Source of the DNA: Atherix ibis
Lineage: Eukaryota > Arthropoda > Insecta > Diptera > Athericidae
NCBI GenBank assembly: GCA_958298945.1
Contig: OY282605.1
Location: 9,075,811 to 9,139,810 of the forward strand
Direction: 5' to 3'
DNA: 64,000 nt
The notes beneath the pieces are model-generated. The model saw nothing but the letters and a program-made list of their open reading frames with translations. It searched no databases and was not told where the DNA came from. Positions within the stretch are counted from its first letter, which is position 1; every line of letters begins with the position of its first letter. Made by a program: the position numbers and the translations under genes. Positions 46,466 to 57,330 of the stretch are shown piece by piece.

Positions 46466-49139
46466 AACAAAATCATTCTAACCATCCGTAAGATTCTACC
46501 CGATTTTATGCGGAAGAGCCATCAAAAATTGAACCTCTCAGATCACGTCCTACAAACATCGCCGTAGAGGCCATTTAAACAAAATTTTTGTTGGTATTAA
46601 ATATAATTGAATTTAGAATGAAAATATCCGCCATTTTAAAGATGAAGCTCGCTTTAATAAACTATCCTTTATATTCCATTAAAATTATTGAACACGTCTT
46701 GGCGCGAAAATAAATACATTCACTTTCAGCAGTACAAAAAATATATAACAATTTATTTTCCTTACCAACACAAATGCATATCTTCGTTTTTTTTCTTATT
46801 TCATATAAAATTCCATTCCGCATTATTTTGGCTATCATTTAATATTCAAATCAGACCATTTGCATACAAAAATAACAACTTCTCATCGTGATGCAGTTGA
46901 ACGTATTTGGAATTTTGACTTGTTTTTATTAACAGACATTTTTCTGTGCGCCAATATTAACATTATTATTATTATTAGAGTGTATAGATTGCGGGTTTTT
47001 TCCTTATTTACTTGCGGATATTTATTTATTAATGAATATGTCCATACACTAACAGTCAATAGATTTTATTAAATAAACACACATATTGACAGACGTACAA
47101 ATACTGGTGCGCAGGGCTGCTCCCGAGTAGACTTATCGTTAAGTGAATGCCAGGAAACACCGATACGATGAGTCAGAAATCGAAGGAAACATTTTATTCA
47201 ATGCCGGAAATGATAAGATTCCCGCTGCCACCCAATTATTATTTATTATAGTCGATTGTTAAAGGTTTCATTAACATGCACGGGCTTATTAATATGCCAA
47301 TGCAGATATTTAACAATATTTTTGCTTCATCTTTTCTTTGTTGCCAAGAAACTCGTTCGTTCCGTTTCAGTTTCAGTTTCAATCTTTTTGTACATTTTTT
47401 TTTCCTTTTTATTTTTTATTACTTTATTATGTGCATTCCAAATAAAGGCAAATAGAAACCAGAATTGCGGCAAAAAAAATAGTCTCTCTACCAGCACACA
47501 TCCCCTTGTTTATTCATTCATTTGAACCATTTCGTTCCGTTTCCATTCATTCATAGTCGTTAAACTTGTACATTACTTAAGTAAATTTTAAAGAAGAAAA
47601 AAAAAACTCTTTAGGAATAAAACTAACTTATCGGAATGCAACGATGATTTTCATTTTGTTTTTGTTTTAATTTTCATTTTGTAAACAAAATTTTCTTTTG
47701 TAAATTACTTGAGAAAATATTAAACCAATCGGTTTTTAACTGAGGTTGTTTGGTAGTTTTTTTTTTCTATTTGAAAAAAAAAACAAATTCAGTGCCTTTA
47801 CTATAGGCTACCACCACCACCTGCAGTTTGTCTTTTCTAAGAATTTCCATTAAAATCTGGCACCTGAACTGGTTAATCTTGGAATGGGATTCTTTTCTTT
47901 ACGAAATAACCATTTACCCTTACAACCGTTCTCTCTAGAATAGATTGGAACACAAAACTCGTATTTGTGCATCGATGTGTATGTTTTTTGTGTACTTGGA
48001 ATATAGTAGAAAATTTAAATATCATCCCCGGACAGACAGTTCTTAAGAAATGCCAGCTGCTAACAACACTTGTGTGTTCGGTTCAGAGGTCATAAATAAT
48101 CCTATTCGGTCGGTGAGTGAGACGATCTCCCATATAAGTTTTCAGTGTAGAAGAAAAGGCGGGAAAATAGGAAAATATCCATGATGCTAGTCGATATGTT
48201 TAGGTAGGAAAAGAGCTGAAAACATGTTGTTTATGATGAAAAATACCGCCAAATTATGCAAGACGAAAGGTTATCCTATTTCCCTTGCACATGTTTCTGA
48301 GATTCCCTTTCAAAACTGGTCCGATTTGGATATTTTTTTCTGTTAGTACTTTTTCATAAAATAAATGAATTTGTTTTTGGGTTTATTTTTTATTTAAATT
48401 CCTTAACGTTAATTATGAGAATTTGTTGATAGTTAACCCTCAAAATATGGCTTGATTATATATCCTTACTAAGTGGTTGTGTTTGTGTATATCAACGGTT
48501 TCTCTTCTCGGATCCCACGGTGCACTAGCGTATTTGCATCCTTTTTCCTTAGACATATTTGCATAGTAAACACTTCATCTTTTCCGTTTAGATCCTTTAG
48601 TTTCTTAAAAAAATAGCGGTTTCTTCAATGAATTTTATTATTTCTTATATTTTCTCAGTTAAGTGCGAACTATTTTATTCAAATAATCAAATGTTTTATT
48701 AAAGGAAACAGGAAATACACTATTTGTGCATGAATAATTTTGGCTATTCCTTTTTTTCCTTAACCATTTAATATGAAATGTTTATTTTTTTTTGGTGCAT
48801 CTTTTCATAAAATTTTTTTGTACTTTGTCGATTTCTATTCGAATTTCAATTTCAGCCTTTAAAAATAACAATGGTGCCTCATAACCAAACAGGGGACTGT
48901 GTGTGGCATTACTACAACCAGAACGAAATATTTTAAACAAACTTAATTCGTGTGTGTTCTCCTGTAAGATTGTGGAAGTTTTAAAATTTTACATGTCCGC
49001 AACTAAATGTCGTCCATCGTTATTCGGTTGCGTCGCTCTTTGCAATTGTGTGCACACTCAAAAAATTGTAAAGGCTTTAAAAAAAATGTTTGTCCCTCAA
49101 TAAACAAATCGAAATTCACTGTGTCATTCAACGTATTTA
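46466..49139. other. Intergenic stretch, no recognised element
   Basis: No gene supported. It is less repetitive than the region to the left, with moderately complex stretches at 47090-47230, 47820-48260 and 48480-48560 among AT-rich DNA. Open frames are short and motif-free. Confidence 0.5.
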
Positions 49140-50860
49140 GATAGCATAAGACTGCATGGCAAGATGTCATGTGTATGGCAATATTTGCATGCCATAAATG
49201 TCTGCCATACGGCTGCGCATATACCTTATTATACTTCATGGAAAATAGCAGCAGACGTTGTCATGCAACGAAGTGCCATGTAAAAAACATGACTTATTTG
49301 AACATGTCAGCGTTTTTTAGCATTCAAAATCAATTTTTCATGCTGTGTCATGCTAAGACTCTGCCATTCGCTGTCATATGCCGTCATTACACTATGCCAA
49401 TTTCCATAGTACACTGCATGCCAGTTTATACCATGTAAAATGCATTTCTTATATGCACATGTCAGCGTTTTTCAGCGTGTGCAGTCAGGTTTTCGTGTAT
49501 TGCCATGCCAAATGGCGCTACCACACGCTATCAGATGCCGTCATTTCACTATTTATGCCAGTTTCCATATTACACTGCATGCCAGTTTCTGTCATGTAAA
49601 AATCAAGAATAATTTGCGTTTGGCAGCGTTTTTTAGCGTTCGAAGTCAGTTTTTCGTACTTTGCCATGCCAAAAGACACTGCCATTCGCTGTCATATGCC
49701 GCCATTACACTGTTTGCCAGTTTCTATATTACACTGCATTCCAGTTTCTGTCCTGTAAAATTCATGACTTATTAGCACATGGCAGCGTTTTTTAGCATTC
49801 AAAATCAATTTTTCATGCTGTGTCATGCTAAGACTCTGCCATTCGCTGTCATATGCCGTCATTACACTATGCCAATTTCCATAGTACACTGCATGCCAGT
49901 TTATACCATGTAAAATGCATTTCTTATATGCACATGTCAGCGTTTTTCAGCGTGTGCAGTCAGGTTTTCGTGTATTGCCATGCCAAATGGCGCTACCACA
50001 CGCTATCAGATGCCGTCATTTCACTATTTATGCCAGTTTCCATATTACACTGCATGCCAGTTTCTGCCATGTAAAAATCAAGACTAATTTGCGCTTGGCA
50101 GCGTATTTTAGCGTTCGAAGTCAGTTTTTCGTACTTTGCCATGCCAAAAAACGCTGTCATTCGCTGTCAGATGCCGTAATTACACTGTATGCCAGTTTCC
50201 ATATTACACTGCATGCCAGTTTCTGCCATATAAAAAACATGACTTATCTGCACATGGCAGTGTTTTTTAGCGTCTAACGTCAGTTTTTGTGCTTTTCCAT
50301 GCCTAAGGTAGATGCCGTCATTACATTGTAAACCAGTTTGCATAGTACACTTTATGCCAGTTTCTGCCATATAAAAAACATGACTTATCTACACATGGCA
50401 GTTTTTTTTAGCGTCTAAAGTCAGTTTTTTGTGCTTTACCATGCCTAAAAATGCTGCCATGTGCTGTCAGATGTAGGTCATTACATTGTAAGCCAGTTTC
50501 CATGGTACACTTTATGCCAGTTTCTGCTATATAAAAAAACATGACTTATCTGCACATGGCAGCAGTTTTTAGCGTGAAAAGTCAGTATTTTTTTGAGATT
50601 CTCCATGCCTAAGAACGCTGCCATGTGCTGTCAGATGCCGTCATTACACTGTGTGCCAGTTTCCATGGTACACTTTATGCCAGTTTCTGCCATATAAAAA
50701 ACATGACTAATCTGCACATGGCAGTGTTTTTAGCGTCTAAAGTCTGTATTTTGTGCTTTTCCATGCCTAAAAATGCTGCCATGTGCTGTCAGATGCCGTC
50801 ATTTCACATGGCAATCATACTTAAGCCCTGGCACACTGCATGGCAAATTTATGTTTTCAT
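49140..50860. repeat. ~158 bp satellite, about 10 units, with 475 bp higher-order repeat
   Basis: The word GCCGTCATT or a variant occurs at 49380, 49537, 49698, 49855, 50012, 50173, 50314, 50473, 50637 and 50794; spacings are mostly 157-164, with one of 141. Units contain CATTACACTGTATGCCAGTT, GCCATATAAAAAACATGACT and GCACATGGCAGCGTTTTTTA. Units 1-3 (about 49320-49795) are repeated almost exactly as units 4-6 (about 49796-50270), an offset of 475, while single units differ clearly. Long open frames on both strands arise because the unit happens to lack stops in one phase. Confidence 0.95.
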
Positions 50861-51676
50861 GTCATGAACAATATGACAAACAGATTATCTGCCAGCAATA
50901 AACGCAACTGTGCGCGTGATCGTTTTTTAAGGTAAGCCAACATTGTTTTTTTTATGCGAAAGAACCTAAAAAACAAAACATTTCAAATGTTCGACATTTT
51001 CTTTAGTAAAATCAGTTATTTTTTTCAATTAATTTATAGTGTTTTTTTTGTCATTGCCATAAAATGACCGAAAAAGAATATCGCCTAACATAAAAAAAAA
51101 TCCTATTTTTAAAAGACCGAAAATTAGTATCCAAACAAAAATATTTATGCAATTAAATAGAAACAAAAAAACAACTAACCGTTCTCTTAATAAAAACAAA
51201 CTATTATTATTTACACTCAAAATTATTGCTGCGCTTTTTTTCTTGCACAAATTAGGAGTATTTCGTGTGTTCACTTAAATCTGACGAAATTTTTGTGAAA
51301 TTCCATTTTTTTTCGTTGTGAATTTTGTTTACAGTTCTTGTTGGCTTTAATTGCTCCTGCGTTGGCATATTTTTTTTAAAAATATTTTTTGGCCAAACAC
51401 CAAATCATCGATTTCTGGGAATTTTTGTTTACTCAAATTTTATTTGCTCTCATATGAGCCATTTCTGTTGCGTGTTTGCTCGTGTGCGAACATGGACGTG
51501 TTTATTATTATTTACTTTAGCGTTTATAACAGATATGCAAGTATCTATTTTTGAAAGAAGAACAAATTATCAAAAAAAACACTCATAAAGAATCGAAGAA
51601 AAATGATTTCTTTTTTCTATTTTCGATGCTCATTTAAAATTTTAGTTAGTCAAAAGAACGAATACCTGTAAATAAA
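50861..51676. other. AT-rich spacer
   Basis: No gene recognised; plain AT-rich sequence with a few unique words. Confidence 0.55.
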
Positions 51677-52027
51677 GGGTTATTCAAATAGTATTCCGGA
51701 AAGTACAGTTAAATATAATTCATTTTAAATCCAGATTTTGAATAGATTTTTATTTTATATTATTACTTGAATATTGCCATTTTGCAAATAGCCGCCACTA
51801 GATTTTTTATGTAGGACTCGATAGTTTTGATGTAATTTTTGATGAGATTTTCGCACATTTCGGACTGTAATTTTTTGCCTGACGGATGTTTTTTTTAAAA
51901 TACTCTAAAGCTAAAGAATTGTCTGTGTAAACAAGATCTTTTGTACAGCTCTATAAGAACATGTCTAAATTCACTATCTTGGAGGGTAATTTACATCACC
52001 ATATTTCGAGTTTACACGTCCTGGGAA

Positions 52028-52850
52028 CTATTCGCGTAATAAACCCAGAATTTGTCGTGTTATGTGGCTTATAACGCTATCTTGTTGAACCCTCATATAG
52101 TTCAGAATGAAATCTTCATGTTTAGGGAACAATAATAAAACGATTATTGTACGGTAATAGCGCTCTGAATTGAAGGTAACGGTCTCTTTTTGTTCATTTT
52201 CAAAAAAAGAAGGGTTAATGACATCTTTTTCATGATACAATGGCTTTTACACAGTCATTTTTGGCCTTTTAGAACCTCGTTCAGCACAATTTTGCTTATT
52301 GGGGTATCCAACGAGCAAGAAATTAGCCTAATCATTTAAGAAAATTTCGTTCGTAAACGTGCAAACGTGTCTACGGCAGAACCATCATTTTGTAGGTTAG
52401 GTTTTACAATTTTAACTTGTTATGTGGCTTATAGCGCTATTTGGTTGAAACCTCATATGGTTCAGACTGAAATCTTCATGTTAAGGGAACAAAAAACGAT
52501 TATCGTACGGTAATAACGCTCTGAATTGAAGATAACGACCTCTTTTTATTCATTATGCAAAAAAATACGGGCTAATGACACCATTTTCATAATACAATGG
52601 CTTCTATACAGTCACTTTTGGTCTTTCAGAATACCGTTTACCATAATTTTCCTTATTGAGGTATCCACCGAGCAAGAAATTAACCTAATCGCTTAAGAAA
52701 GTTTTGTTTGAAAACGTGCACACGTGGCTACGGCAGAATCATCATTTTGTAGGTTAGGTTTTACAATTTTAACGCATTGTTCAGCAGTTAAACAATTAAT
52801 AATGTGAAATGGCAAATTTTGTTCTAGACAAATGCAAGCTTTGGTGACAT
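52028..52850 (-). pseudogene. rosa-type transposase pseudogene, core duplicated
   Basis: In the left core copy, a minus-strand frame (52240 down to 52028) reads YHEKDVINPSFFENEQKETV, then TFNSERYYRTIIVLL and FPKHEDFILNYMRVQQD. These are the 'GPYFFENExGxxVTVNSERYRxMI...WFQQDG' blocks of rosa-type transposases; the second catalytic aspartate (QQD) is kept, but DGAT has become DSVI. Upstream NGSAVDTFARLR is the first helix-turn-helix start. The second DNA-binding half and the first catalytic motif are deleted in both core copies (text jumps from SLDTPISK to KSHCIMKKM). Repeated core boundaries: about 52057-52415 and 52416-52775. Confidence 0.75.
52057..52775. repeat. ~360 bp tandem duplication inside the rosa-type element
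   Basis: Two head-to-tail copies. Shared words include TTATGTGGCTTATA(A/G)CGCTAT, CATTTTGTAGGTTAGGTTTT (52388, 52748) and CGAGCAAGAAATTA(G/A)CCTAATC. The copies differ at roughly one base in ten, so the duplication is not recent. Confidence 0.9.
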
Positions 52851-53109
52851 ATTTCCTAACCTACTACCAAATGGCAAACTGTTTTTTCCAAACAATGAAA
52901 TTGATAACTCTTTATAAGCAAATTTATATGCTCAAAAGATTTTAATAAAAGCCCAGCAAATAAACTGGATTTTTCATATTTTTTGAGCATTAATTAATTA
53001 ATTTTACTTAAACATTAAATTCCAATAATTAGTTAAAATTTTTACAATTTTCTAAGACAACCCCTTTTGGCAAACCTTTAGTTAAACAACTGTAATTTTG
53101 CTTGACAAA

Positions 53110-54033
53110 CGAGGTCTGTTCAAAAAGTATCACGAATTTTGAATTCCCGCTGGTTACATATATTCGATTTTTCGTGGCGTTATGTTGGTACTCGTGTCTC
53201 TCACTTATGCCGACAAGTCCGGCCATTTTGAATGTTCAGTTAATTTTTGACAGCTGCTTTGCTTGCACGTGTTTTGGCTCGTCTTCAATTTTTGCTCAAT
53301 TTCGACTAAAAACAGTATCGCATTAACATTGCTAAGGAGCTGTTGGACTCTGTCCGCGACTACCCGAATTTGCTCCAGAGGGTCATAGCTGGTGACGAAT
53401 CATTGGTTTATGATTATGACGTGGAAACCAAAGCTCAATAATATCAATGGAAGCTGCCGTACGAGCCACGACCGAAAAAAGCGTCAAGTTCGGTCGAATG
53501 TGAAGGTTTTGCTTACAGTTTTCTTCGATTGCAGGGGCGTGGTGCATCATGAGTTCTTCCCATTCTACAGGGTAGAACGGTCAATAAGGAATATTACCTG
53601 GAAGTAATGCGTAAGTTGCGCAAAGCAATCCGCCAGAAACACTTTGATTTGTGGAAAAACAAAAAACAAATGATAACGCCCCTCCTCACGCATCGTTACT
53701 TGTGCGCGAATTTTTGGCCAAAAACAACACACTAATAATGACGCAGCCACCGTATTCCAGAGATCTGGGCCCCTGTGATTTTTTCTTGTTCCTGAAACTG
53801 AAGAGCCCCATGAAAGGACGACGCTACGTTACGATTGAGGAGATAAAGACGGCATCGAAGGAGGAACTAAACAAGATCACAAAAAATGATTTTTTGAAGT
53901 CCTCCGAGTTGGCACAAGTGTATAATATCTGATGGGGATTACTTTGAAGGGGACAAAATAGATATTCATGAAAAAATAAATAATTTTTGAAAAAAAAAAC
54001 ACAAAATTCGCGATATTTTTTGAACAGATCTTG
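53110..54033 (+). mobile_element. Internally deleted mariner nested in the rosa-type element
   Basis: Terminal repeats: CGAGGTCTGTTCAAAAAGTA (53110-53129, continuing TCACGAATTTT) and, read from the right end at 54033, CAAGATCTGTTCAAAAAATA then TCGCGAATTTT. A TA lies outside the right end (54034); the left side has AA. Length 924 bp against ~1.3 kb for a full element. The terminal repeats are unrelated to those of the mariner at 16870, so this is a different lineage. Confidence 0.9.
53310..53990 (+). pseudogene. Mariner transposase pseudogene lacking its DNA-binding half
   Basis: Text begins near 53330 with AKELLDSVRDYPNLLQRVIA followed by GDESLVYDYDVETKAQ (first catalytic aspartate kept; leucine replaces tryptophan of 'GDESWVYGYD'). 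After a stop come KKRQVRSNVKVLLTVFFDCR and GVVHHEFFPF, a frameshift, NKEYYLEVMRKLRKAIRQKH, another shift, DNAPPHASLLVREFLAKNNT, then SRDLGPCDFFLFLKLKSPMK with the third aspartate. The second and third aspartates are separated by 34 residues (D34D). The end is NKITKNDFLKSSELAQV and EGDKIDIHE, with ~20 residues lost between. The helix-turn-helix half, expected before 53330, is deleted. Confidence 0.88.
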
Positions 54034-54125
54034 TATTCATTTGACAGCTATCAAATGACAGGACATATATATTTGACAGCTGTCAAATGACAGGGCTGTA
54101 CTTTCCGAAACACAAAATAAATAAC

Positions 54126-57100
54126 GTAATAATTTATTCAAATATTTGAATTGAAAAAGAAATAATGTAAAAAGTAAATTTATACCAAAAACTTTTCTAT
54201 TATGAATTGTTGAATTCATTTTCCTTTTTAAAGAAAAAATAAAATATATTTTTAAGTGCATATTGTTCCCTTAAACGTATAGGTTCTGTGCAAAAAAAAG
54301 AAAACAACGAAATTTCCTTGTAAAAACCATGTTGTTGACATTGAGGAGCAAGGCAATGCACCAAATTTATTTCGACTGGCTCTGCTCCAAAGACCGTTGG
54401 TGCATACAACGAAAGCGGCAACCAGAGAGAAAGAGACATTTTCAAAATACTTTATCGAAATAAATTTTTTTTTTAAATTTGAATTATTCACAATAAACCA
54501 AATTTATGACCGTTTATACAGCAGCAAACATTTTTTGGGGTAAGATAAAAATACAGTAAGATTAACTAGATTGACCAGCCACAATTGCTATTATTGTGAT
54601 TATGAGTATTATTATTTTCTCTTAATTGAAAGGCAGGCATACATACAACTACAGGCAAAACTAGCCTATTCAGAAAAATTAAATTATAAAAAAGAGAAAG
54701 GAGAAAAAAACCTTTCCAGTCCGACCGGTGGCACCAATGCAGAATTGTATGATTGAATGTGTGTGCGCAGACTTTATGCTCGTTCTATGCACACACGGAA
54801 CAGAAATGGAACAGCAAGAGTGAGTGAACGTACGGCTGCTAGTCAGCCGAGAAAGTGAGATGCACTACGATTGTTTGGGTTTCTTAACGTCACTCGATAG
54901 TTCACAGACTTTAGACTTTACTGAACTGCATCATCGACAATAAAATGTTTACGTACAGGGTGTGCAATTGGAACTGTTTACAAATGCGAACGTTACAAGA
55001 TGCGCTCACACGAGATAAATTCAAATCTGAGGCCATGGCTGCCGCTGGCAATGGTGTGACCAATTTCGTGTCTAATTGCAAGTGTAGGGAGTTATCCCCA
55101 TAAATAGTGTTAACTCTGTTTAGAGAAAATGGGAGAGAGACAGAGAACTCTGATCAACAATTTCGGATGCTCTTAAGAAAAGTTTTTCTCTATTTAAATT
55201 CGCCGTGAGGGTTTTTTTCGTTTACCGAAAAATTAAAAAGTTCTGGAAATTTCGCCCAAGTTTTGATTGCTGAAAAAACGGAACACGATTCTCGGTAAAA
55301 AAAAAAAAAGAATTTAGAAAGGGAAGGGGGGGGGGGGGGGGTTTAAGTCTTTGTCGGTCCTAATTAAAGGCATAATCACGATTCGTTAACCAGTAAAAAA
55401 CGAATACAAGCAATCGTATCACGGTATTACCTGAAAAATATAGAAACGATTTTGATTTTCTTTTAAACCCTGTAATTTTATTGTAACCTTGAACGTACTC
55501 GTACTCGACGAATCTATTGGCGTATGTACGTATTTATTCACGTACAAATGGGGATGTTTGCTTATGGCTAGCACGAAGATCTGGTATATTTCGCACACAT
55601 CCATAGTTTGTTTGCAAACATTCGCTCCAATACTGAAGTAACGAGCCCTGGAAAATAGCACACGAGCGCGCGTACACGATGAGACGATTTCTTGGATAGG
55701 TGCGGTGGCGGTGTGCGCGCGCGATTGTGTAAGCAGAGTTTTGGAAGCCCCGAAATACGAGCGCGGCAATCAGTCAGGGCCATTGAAATGAAAGTTTGCA
55801 AAAATTTTTGCACTGTGCCCGACATACACACACATGTATAATTAGAAAATTTCCCATAAACTTATGTGCACAGAATTGACAGGAAACTCGTTTCGCATAC
55901 ACCCAGTCCGCTAGATGGAAAGAGAACGAGAGAGTACACCGTTCTGACTGTTTGCTTAAGTGTGTGTTGGAATTTTTTATATATTTTATTCTTGTTATGT
56001 TTACTTTTTTTTAGTCGATTAGAAGGGAAACGTTTTTTCATCTTCTTCTTGTACGCCATCCAAAACAAGATGGAACATGTTTGATCAAAACCGTTCCAGT
56101 ATGTATATGGACACAGGCAAATGGGAAATTTCTCATTGAGGCGGGAATTTTGGATGAAGAATAAAAAAAAAGTCATTGCCACTTGGTGGTATGATGTTCC
56201 ATTTCTAGTTGGGCCTGGTCTTATCGATTCTAGAACTTTCCGGCCGAAGCAAAACTTCTCCAACAAACACTGCCCATCATCATCACACCCATACAGTCAA
56301 GTTGCGACAAATCAAACACTTGCGAAATCGTAAATTTGTGCATTCTAATTTACGCAGACGGGAATTATTGTATTTTCCCAGCAGTTTATTGAGTAGGATT
56401 TTCATGAGAAAAAAAAACACATTTCCCGCATATGGTCCCGTGGTCGCCCCCCCATTAGCTTGACAGCTCCATCCACAAGAACTCCCTGGACGCACCCTAA
56501 TCGATTGTGAATTTCTATTTTTGTCCCTTGTCGACTTAACGCACACTACTACAGCCAACCGGGAATGGCAAATTTTCGAATACAATCGAAATGTGCCCGA
56601 ATAAAAACAAAACTTTTTAATGTTAAAAATAGGGAAACAACACAACACAACAACACCGCAATGCCATTAAACCACTCACACAAGCAAACAAAGTATTCAT
56701 AAAATGGTGCCATTATTTTCCACATAATTCGATACGGTACATGGCTGCCTCATATAAATACACATCTATATGCAATGTATAATAAACAGTAAAAGGAATT
56801 ACGTGGTCGATGATTGGTGTAGTGTGCGTGCATTGTTTACATGAGATTTTTCGTTCTCTTTCGAGTCGTATGATCGCACGCATACGTACATCCATCCATA
56901 CACACAGCTAGCTATTGTCGGCGCATACATTTGCAAATGGAACGAAACGAAACACAGGAAACTGGTTTAGTGTTTTTGTTTTGATTTGAACAAACGTCGT
57001 TAGTTGGGAGCGGCGGTGAACTGGGAAATTATACAATTCATTAATGACGATGGGAAGTCGACCAACCGACTCACTTATATATTTTGTGTTGCCCGATGTT

Positions 57101-57330
57101 CGAGAATTTCCCATAATAAACGGATTGTTTGTAAACAATGCATGATGAAACGGATGACTACCAATGATGAAATTGAAATTTCCTGAAATTTCGATTGTGA
57201 ATTCTTTGCCATCTTTTCTATGGAATATTTCTTTGCCCATTTGATGAGTGGAAATATTTATATTATCTGAATTATTTGTAGATATATTATTAATTATTCT
57301 ACATTCACATATAAATGACTATGTACACGA
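54126..57330. other. Complex non-coding flank, possibly regulatory
   Basis: Transposon remnants stop here and base composition becomes more mixed. It contains a GAGAGAGACAGAG tract near 55131, a 16-nt G run (55326-55341), and alternating CG/GC words (GCGCGCGATTG near 55715). Overlapping open frames occur on both strands near 55420-56650 without any motif, and none continues as a convincing exon. TCAGTCAG at 55769 fits an initiator but has nothing downstream to support it. Confidence 0.45.

Larger units (their letters stand above)
51677..54125 (-). mobile_element. rosa-type mariner, antisense, with inner duplication and nested mariner
   Basis: Ends: GGTTATTCAAATAGTATTCC (51678, then GGAAAGTACAG) and, at 54101-54125, TACTTTCCGAAACACAAAAT, the inverted partner; TTTGACAGCTGTCAAATGAC (54073-54092) repeats the subterminal word of the copy at 19515. 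Read on the minus strand, the order is: terminal repeat, nested mariner (53110-54033), transposase start near 52830 (LTAEQCVKIVKPNLQNDGSA), then two tandem copies of a ~360 bp core segment, then the C-terminal end. Without the mariner and one duplicate, about 1.16 kb remains, close to the size of the 19515 copy. Confidence 0.8.

Noticed and set aside
49378..50277. Repeated-domain 'proteins' of 73-120 codons
   Set aside because: They follow the 158 bp satellite unit. 158 is not a multiple of 3, and the frames overlap each other on both strands.
27750..50860. CRISPR array
   Set aside because: The repeats are long tandem satellites without unique spacers, in a eukaryotic context.
55419..56648. 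Coding exons in overlapping frames of both strands
   Set aside because: No motif, no consistent start or splice sites, and frames on both strands are about equally long.
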